NCBI RefSeq assembly: GCF_000328665.1
Contig: NC_019977.1
Location: 682,001 to 746,000, forward strand
Direction of reading: 5' to 3'
DNA: 64,000 nt
DNA from: Methanomethylovorans hollandica DSM 15978
GTDB taxonomy: Archaea; Halobacteriota; Methanosarcinia; Methanosarcinales; Methanosarcinaceae
Shown here in pieces: positions 59,895 through 64,000 of this stretch. A model generated the notes under the pieces. The model was not told the DNA's origin. It saw only the letters and a program-made list of their open reading frames with translations, and searched no databases. The position numbers were made by a program, and so were the translations under genes. The first letter of the stretch is position 1. Each line of letters begins with the position of its first letter.

Positions 59895-60581
59895 TCAGTT
59901 ACTGAACATCGTTCTTGCAGATGCCACAAGCCCTGGCAACATATCAACAGGTATGCTTATGATCATTTCATCTTCTTTTATTTCAGTGTATTTGCGGCTG
60001 CCACTGCACCCCACGGTCACACCTGCTTCGCCTGAAATATATGGGTAAGCTACTCCATCTGCACACACACTCTGTTTACCGGCAAAACTCGCATTGACAC
60101 GGCCACCGTTTTTGTGAAGCAGTGCCTGCGAAAGTTCCATTACCTGTTTTGGATTTGTAATGATAAGGATCACATCAGGATCGAATTTTGTAGTCTCCAG
60201 AGGTGAATACAATACAGCTTTTACGGAATGTGCTGGTACTCTTGGTACTTTTTCCATAGTGTTTTTCGCAGCATCCATAGATCCAAAATGTTTAAGATGA
60301 TAGTACACTTCTCCAGTCTTTAGTTTTTCACCCATTTCTGTAAGTCCCATCACTGCAGCACCGCCTTTGCACATATGATCGTCAATGACCGCATAGAACT
60401 GAGAACCTTTTCTTCTTACATTGTCCACCATTTGGCAATGCCTTATATTCTCTGTTATTCTCGGCACGTCAGCCGGCAATTCTTCGTCCGTTTTAACAAG
60501 ACGTACGGCTACAGGTGATGTTTTCAGATGGAGTATATCTATAAGTTCTTTTCCTAATCTCTGGATCTCTTCGGTGCTCAT
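59895..60581 (-). CDS. DUF169 protein
   Basis: 228 residues from ATG 60581, with AGGAGA at eight bases; an ATG eight codons upstream lacks a site. DUF169 pattern: LKTSPVAVRLVKTDEELPAD, IRHCQMVDNVRRKGSQFYAV, MCKGGAAVMGLTEMGEKLKT, FDPDVILIITNPKQVMELSQ and CADGVAYPYISGEAGVTVGC followed by GSR. Cysteines in IRHCQ, HMCKGG and VGCSGSR recur in the family, suggesting a cofactor or cluster. Function unknown; frequent in methanogens. Confidence 0.88.
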   Translation of the reverse strand: MSTEEIQRLGKELIDILHLKTSPVAVRLVKTDEELPADVPRITENIRHCQMVDNVRRKGSQFYAVIDDHMCKGGAAVMGLTEMGEKLKTGEVYYHLKHFGSMDAAKNTMEKVPRVPAHSVKAVLYSPLETTKFDPDVILIITNPKQVMELSQALLHKNGGRVNASFAGKQSVCADGVAYPYISGEAGVTVGCSGSRKYTEIKEDEMIISIPVDMLPGLVASARTMFSN

Positions 60582-60712
60582 GCAATCTTCTCCTGTGTCG
60601 ATCATAGGTTTTGGTCGGCTGTGTGAATATTATGCAAAGGGGTATATGTAGTTTGTCAACAGAGGATTCTGTTAAGTTAAGGAGTATACAAAAGATGAAT
60701 ATCAACAATATG

Positions 60713-60746
60713 AAAAATTCCCGGCCACTGTGTCAATAATGGCCGG
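60713..60746 (-). terminator. Terminator of clpB
   Basis: CCGGCCA (60721-60727) and TGGCCGG (60740-60746) pair over a 12-base loop; on the minus strand this is followed by GAATTTTTC. It is ten bases beyond the clpB stop. Confidence 0.65.
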
Positions 60747-60755
60747 ACCAGCAAC

Positions 60756-63410
60756 TCATACCTTCTGAACAACGTCCAGTACTATCTGGTTATCTCTGAC
60801 ATTCACTATTACGGTGGAGCCTTCGGCAATCTGACCCGAAACTATGAGCTTTGCCATCTTTGTTTCCACCTCGTTCTGGATGACACGCTTAAGTGGTCTG
60901 GCACCGAATGTCTCACTGTAGCCTACCCTGCCCAGGTATTGTTTTGCTTCATCCGTGATCTCCAGCTGTATCCTTTTGTCCCTGAGCCTTGCCACAAGGT
61001 CCGCCACTTTGAGGTCTACTATGTGGACCAGTTCATCGGGCCTAAGCGCATGGAATATGGCAATTTCGTCTACACGGTTGAGGAACTCAGGTCTGAAGTA
61101 CTTGCCAAGTTCATTGAGTGCCTTTGCCTGCAACTGCGCATATTCATGGCCTTCCTTGTGTGTTACCTCCGGCATGCCCTGTTCCGGCCTGTATGTACCA
61201 TCAGGGACGTCCAGCAGCTTTGTCAGGTCACCTGAAAATATGTTAGAGGTCATGATCAAGAGGGTGTTCTTAAAGTCCACTGTCCTGCCCTTGGAGTCCG
61301 TCAGCCTGCCATCATCCAGTATCTGCAACATGACATTGAACACATCAGGATGTGCCTTCTCTATTTCATCAAAGAGCACCACTGCATACGGTCTCCTTCT
61401 CACGGCTTCGGTGAGCTGTCCACCTTCATCATGGCCGATGTAACCTGGAGGTGCACCTATCATACGGGCCACTGTGTGTTTCTCCATATACTCGGACATG
61501 TCGATGCGTATTATGTTGTTCTCGTCATCGAAGAGTTCAGCCGCAAGGGCTTTGGCAAGTTCTGTCTTACCTACACCTGTAGGTCCCAGAAATATGAAGC
61601 TTCCAATGGGTCTCTTTGGGTCTTTGATACCTGCATAGGCACGGATCACCGAATCAGCTACTGCCTTTACAGCTTCTTTCTGACCTATGATGCGCTTGTG
61701 CAGGTTCTCTTCTATATGCACAAGCTTCTCGCGCTGTCCTTCCAGAAGCTTGGTAACAGGGATCTTCGTCCAGACTGAAACGACATCTGCAATATCCTCT
61801 TCACCCACTTCTTCGCTTAAGAGCATCTCATCCTGCGTTCTCTTAAGCGCTTCCTCTTCCTGAGCATACTGGTGCTGCAGGGGGATAAGGGTTCCATATT
61901 TCAGCTTTGAAGCCAGCTCCAGGTTGTTATCGTTCTCGGCAAGCTCAAGCTGCACCTTAGCATCTTCTATCTGTTGTTTGATGGAGTTGAGCTTGGCTAT
62001 TGTTTCCTTTTCCTGGCTCCATCTTGCACGCATGGCATCGGACTCTGCACGGATGTCGGCAAGTTCCTTCTCCAAAGCTTCCAGGCGGTCCTTGGATGCT
62101 TCATCCTTTTCTTTCTTCAATGCCTCCTTTTCGATCTCAAGCTGCATTATCTTACGGTCGGCCTCATCCAGTTCCGCAGGCTTGCTGTCTATGGCAGTTC
62201 TCTTCTTTGCGGCAGCTTCGTCTACCAAGTCTATGGCTTTGTCGGGCAGGAACCTGTCCGCTATGTACCTGTGGCTCATGACAGCCGCGGCCACCAGAGC
62301 TGAGTCCTTGAGACGCACACCATGGTGCACTTCGTATTTTTCCTTAAGTCCACGCAGGATGGATATTGTATCTTCCACCGTAGGCTGTTCCACCATCACA
62401 GGCAGGAAACGGCGTTCCAGGGCTGCATCTTTTTCTATATACTTACGGTATTCGTTCAGCGTGGTAGCGCCTATACAATGCAGCTCACCGCGTGCCAGCA
62501 TGGGCTTGAGCAGATTTCCGGCATCCATAGCTCCTTCTGTGGCCCCGGCCCCTACTATGGTGTGGAGTTCATCAATGAACAGGATTATCTGGCCTTCCGA
62601 TTCCGCAACTTCTTTAAGCACAGCCTTAAGCCGCTCTTCAAACTCTCCCCTGAACTTGGCGCCTGCTATAAGCGCTCCCATATCAAGGGCAATGATGCGC
62701 TTCTCCTTCATGGCATCAGGTACATCTCTCTTTGCAATACGCTGTGCAAGTGCTTCGACTATGGCCGTCTTACCCACTCCTGCCTCACCGATGAGTACAG
62801 GGTTGTTCTTCCTGCGTCGGGAAAGGATCTCTATGGTACGCCTTATCTCCTGTTCCCTGCCGATCACAGGATCAAGTTTGCCCTGTGAAGCCAGCTCTGT
62901 GAAGTCGATACCATACTTCTTAAGCGGTTCCATTGTATCTTCCGGATTCTCTGAAGTAATGCGCCTACCCCCTCTTATTTCCTTGATGGCAGCAAGCAGG
63001 CGGTCCTTTGTGATGCCTTCTCCTGCAAGTATTTTACCTGCTATGGAATCCTTTTCCTCTGCGATCCCTATAAGCAGGTGTTCCACACTGACGAACTCAT
63101 CCTGCATCTTGCCTGCTGTCTTGCTGGCAGAATCCAGCACTCTCCTGAGTGTCTGGGTCATATACACCTGCTCTCCTCCGGGACCGGATACTTGCGGCAG
63201 GCTTGCCAGTTTGTCCTCTACCTTTTCTGTGATCCTGTCCAGGTCAACATCCAGCTTCTGCAACAACGTGGGCACTAAGCCCCCGGTTTGTTCCAGCATT
63301 TCTAGAAGCAGGTGTTCACAATCTATCTGCTGGTTGTGATATCTGGCAGCTATCGTGGTTGAGCCCTGGATAGCCTCCTGGGCTTTCTGAGTGAAACGAT
63401 TCAGATCCAT
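60756..63410 (-). CDS. clpB: ATP-dependent disaggregase ClpB
   Basis: 884 residues with the full bacterial-type layout: N-domain ([20 protein letters not shown], ~1-150), NBD1 with [17 protein letters not shown] (near 205) and [12 protein letters not shown], coiled-coil middle domain (~400-530, [20 protein letters not shown]), and NBD2 with [17 protein letters not shown] (near 605) and [18 protein letters not shown]. It rescues aggregated proteins with DnaK. ClpB is patchy in archaea and thought to be of bacterial origin; a small heat shock protein gene upstream on the same strand fits a stress gene pair. A TATA-like CTTATAAG precedes the gene (~63460). Confidence 0.97.
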   Translation of the reverse strand: MDLNRFTQKAQEAIQGSTTIAARYHNQQIDCEHLLLEMLEQTGGLVPTLLQKLDVDLDRITEKVEDKLASLPQVSGPGGEQVYMTQTLRRVLDSASKTAGKMQDEFVSVEHLLIGIAEEKDSIAGKILAGEGITKDRLLAAIKEIRGGRRITSENPEDTMEPLKKYGIDFTELASQGKLDPVIGREQEIRRTIEILSRRRKNNPVLIGEAGVGKTAIVEALAQRIAKRDVPDAMKEKRIIALDMGALIAGAKFRGEFEERLKAVLKEVAESEGQIILFIDELHTIVGAGATEGAMDAGNLLKPMLARGELHCIGATTLNEYRKYIEKDAALERRFLPVMVEQPTVEDTISILRGLKEKYEVHHGVRLKDSALVAAAVMSHRYIADRFLPDKAIDLVDEAAAKKRTAIDSKPAELDEADRKIMQLEIEKEALKKEKDEASKDRLEALEKELADIRAESDAMRARWSQEKETIAKLNSIKQQIEDAKVQLELAENDNNLELASKLKYGTLIPLQHQYAQEEEALKRTQDEMLLSEEVGEEDIADVVSVWTKIPVTKLLEGQREKLVHIEENLHKRIIGQKEAVKAVADSVIRAYAGIKDPKRPIGSFIFLGPTGVGKTELAKALAAELFDDENNIIRIDMSEYMEKHTVARMIGAPPGYIGHDEGGQLTEAVRRRPYAVVLFDEIEKAHPDVFNVMLQILDDGRLTDSKGRTVDFKNTLLIMTSNIFSGDLTKLLDVPDGTYRPEQGMPEVTHKEGHEYAQLQAKALNELGKYFRPEFLNRVDEIAIFHALRPDELVHIVDLKVADLVARLRDKRIQLEITDEAKQYLGRVGYSETFGARPLKRVIQNEVETKMAKLIVSGQIAEGSTVIVNVRDNQIVLDVVQKV

Positions 63411-63641
63411 ACTTTTTCCCCTATGGTTCTATCCCAAATGATCAATGAACTTTATATGTCTTATAAGCGCTGTTCGACTCACTGTACTTAAAAATGGATA
63501 TTAATCATCCGGAGGGATTTCTCCAGATGACTGACTGTGCTGCTGCCATGGACCAGCATGTAAAAAGGATGGTAGGGCCATGGCCCGAAGGTCATGCCCC
63601 GCACCCAGATACAGGTGCAATAAAAATATAGCCCTTTATGC

Positions 63642-63998
63642 TTACTCGATGAGGATTTTCTTCTTCTCTTCAATCTGCAGTTTTGGCAGTTCCACAGTGA
63701 GCACACCGTTCTCCAGTTTTGCCTTAGCACCCTCTGATGTTACCGCTTCAGGCAGGGTAAGTGTCCTTGAGAACATCTTATATGTACGCTCCCTGCGCAT
63801 GTATCCCTCTTCCTCGCTCTCTGTCTCCGTACCGGACTTTGCCGAGATGCTTATGAGGTTCTCCTGGACGTCGATGTTGACATTCTGCTTGTCAACTCCC
63901 GGAAGGTCGGCTGTCACTAAGAGCTTATCTCCCCGGTCCTGAACATCCACAAGGGGTGCCAGAGTATCAGCTTCGGTCCAGCGGTCTCCCATAGTCAT
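63642..63998 (-). CDS. Small heat shock protein (Hsp20), start at or beyond window edge
   Basis: 118 residues visible: alpha-crystallin domain LAPLVDVQDRGDKLLVTADL, PGVDKQNVNIDVQENLISIS, YMRRERTYKMFSRTLTLPEA and the conserved AKLENGVLTVELPK. The ATG at 63998 is two bases from the window end; family members usually have 20-40 further N-terminal residues (a WDPF-like region), so the true start is probably outside. The 63411-63641 spacer to clpB contains a GGGCCATGGCCC palindrome (63575-63586) and a small CATC/GATG-flanked hairpin. Confidence 0.9.
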   Translation of the reverse strand: MTMGDRWTEADTLAPLVDVQDRGDKLLVTADLPGVDKQNVNIDVQENLISISAKSGTETESEEEGYMRRERTYKMFSRTLTLPEAVTSEGAKAKLENGVLTVELPKLQIEEKKKILIE

Positions 63999-64000
63999 GT

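Noticed and set aside
61924-63339. A 471-codon open frame antisense to clpB
   Set aside because: It mirrors the high third-position G+C of clpB, is low-complexity (Ser-rich) and has no family pattern; ClpB is certain on the other strand.

Overview
The window looks like a chromosome segment of a methanogenic archaeon of the Methanosarcinales, probably Methanosarcinaceae (Methanolobus, Methanomethylovorans or Methanococcoides type). This is inferred from a formylmethanofuran dehydrogenase operon in the Methanosarcina order F-A-C-D-B, the nickelochelatase CfbA of F430 synthesis, archaeal ribosomal proteins (S8e, L21e, L37e), RpoF, Lsm, TrmY/Pus10, class I HMG-CoA reductase, an archaeal GHMP shikimate kinase, and surface proteins with a PGF-pre-PGF region. 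Starts are often preceded by GGTGA- or GGAG-type ribosome binding sites, and several genes probably start at TTG or GTG. No rRNA operon and no CRISPR array is visible.

Layout. 1-4.6 kb: envelope proteins (OB-fold protein, FKBP lipoprotein, PAP2 membrane phosphatase, large FIVAR/FN3 surface protein). 4.9-13.8 kb: an integrated element with a tyrosine integrase, a GNAT/small-protein toxin-antitoxin-like pair, divergent ribbon-helix-helix and AbrB-type regulators with shared operators, a foldable ~90-nt leader, a string of very small genes, a Toprim primase whose CHC2 finger has lost its zinc ligands, and an SF3 (D5/P4-like) helicase. No capsid gene is recognisable, so it resembles an integrated plasmid or satellite more than a complete provirus. 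It is followed by a nonsense-mutated type IIG restriction-modification remnant (14.0-14.8 kb). 15.3-18.8 kb: two tandem exported beta-propeller-repeat/lamin-tail proteins, one also carrying a metallo-beta-lactamase domain. 19-20.6 kb: degenerate spacer, an orphan terminase-small-subunit-like gene, tRNA-Ala(GGC) and tRNA-Ile(GAT).

20.8-29.6 kb: an HTH regulator, a LeuC/HacA dehydratase, hmgA, a DsrE-like protein, a KaiC-like ATPase, and two near-identical tnpB-only IS605-type elements in direct orientation. The first has a frameshifted tnpB and the second an intact one; together they bracket a stand-alone ArcS-type (DUF5591) gene and a TrmB-like regulator. 29.8-49.4 kb is mostly informational and biosynthetic core: aminotransferase/Lrp, S8e, RNase Z, an AAA ATPase, a histidine-kinase remnant, tRNA-His, lsm-rpl37e-purF, thiDN, trmY-pus10, the rpl21e-rpoF-DUF655-ksgA-mtq2 cluster, a 2-oxoacid:ferredoxin oxidoreductase, a second KaiC-like ATPase behind an ATT microsatellite, and aroK-aroQ-purE.

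49.5-56.5 kb holds the fmdFACDB operon with a long leader, ending in a translationally coupled fdhD, then cfbA. This connects the first step of CO2 reduction (or last step of methyl oxidation) with cofactor supply. 56.7-64 kb: a membrane-anchored clostripain-like protease, a spacer with decayed coding traces, a DUF169 protein, ClpB and a small heat shock protein cut or nearly cut by the window edge. All functional names rest on motif and family recognition by eye; no database search was run.
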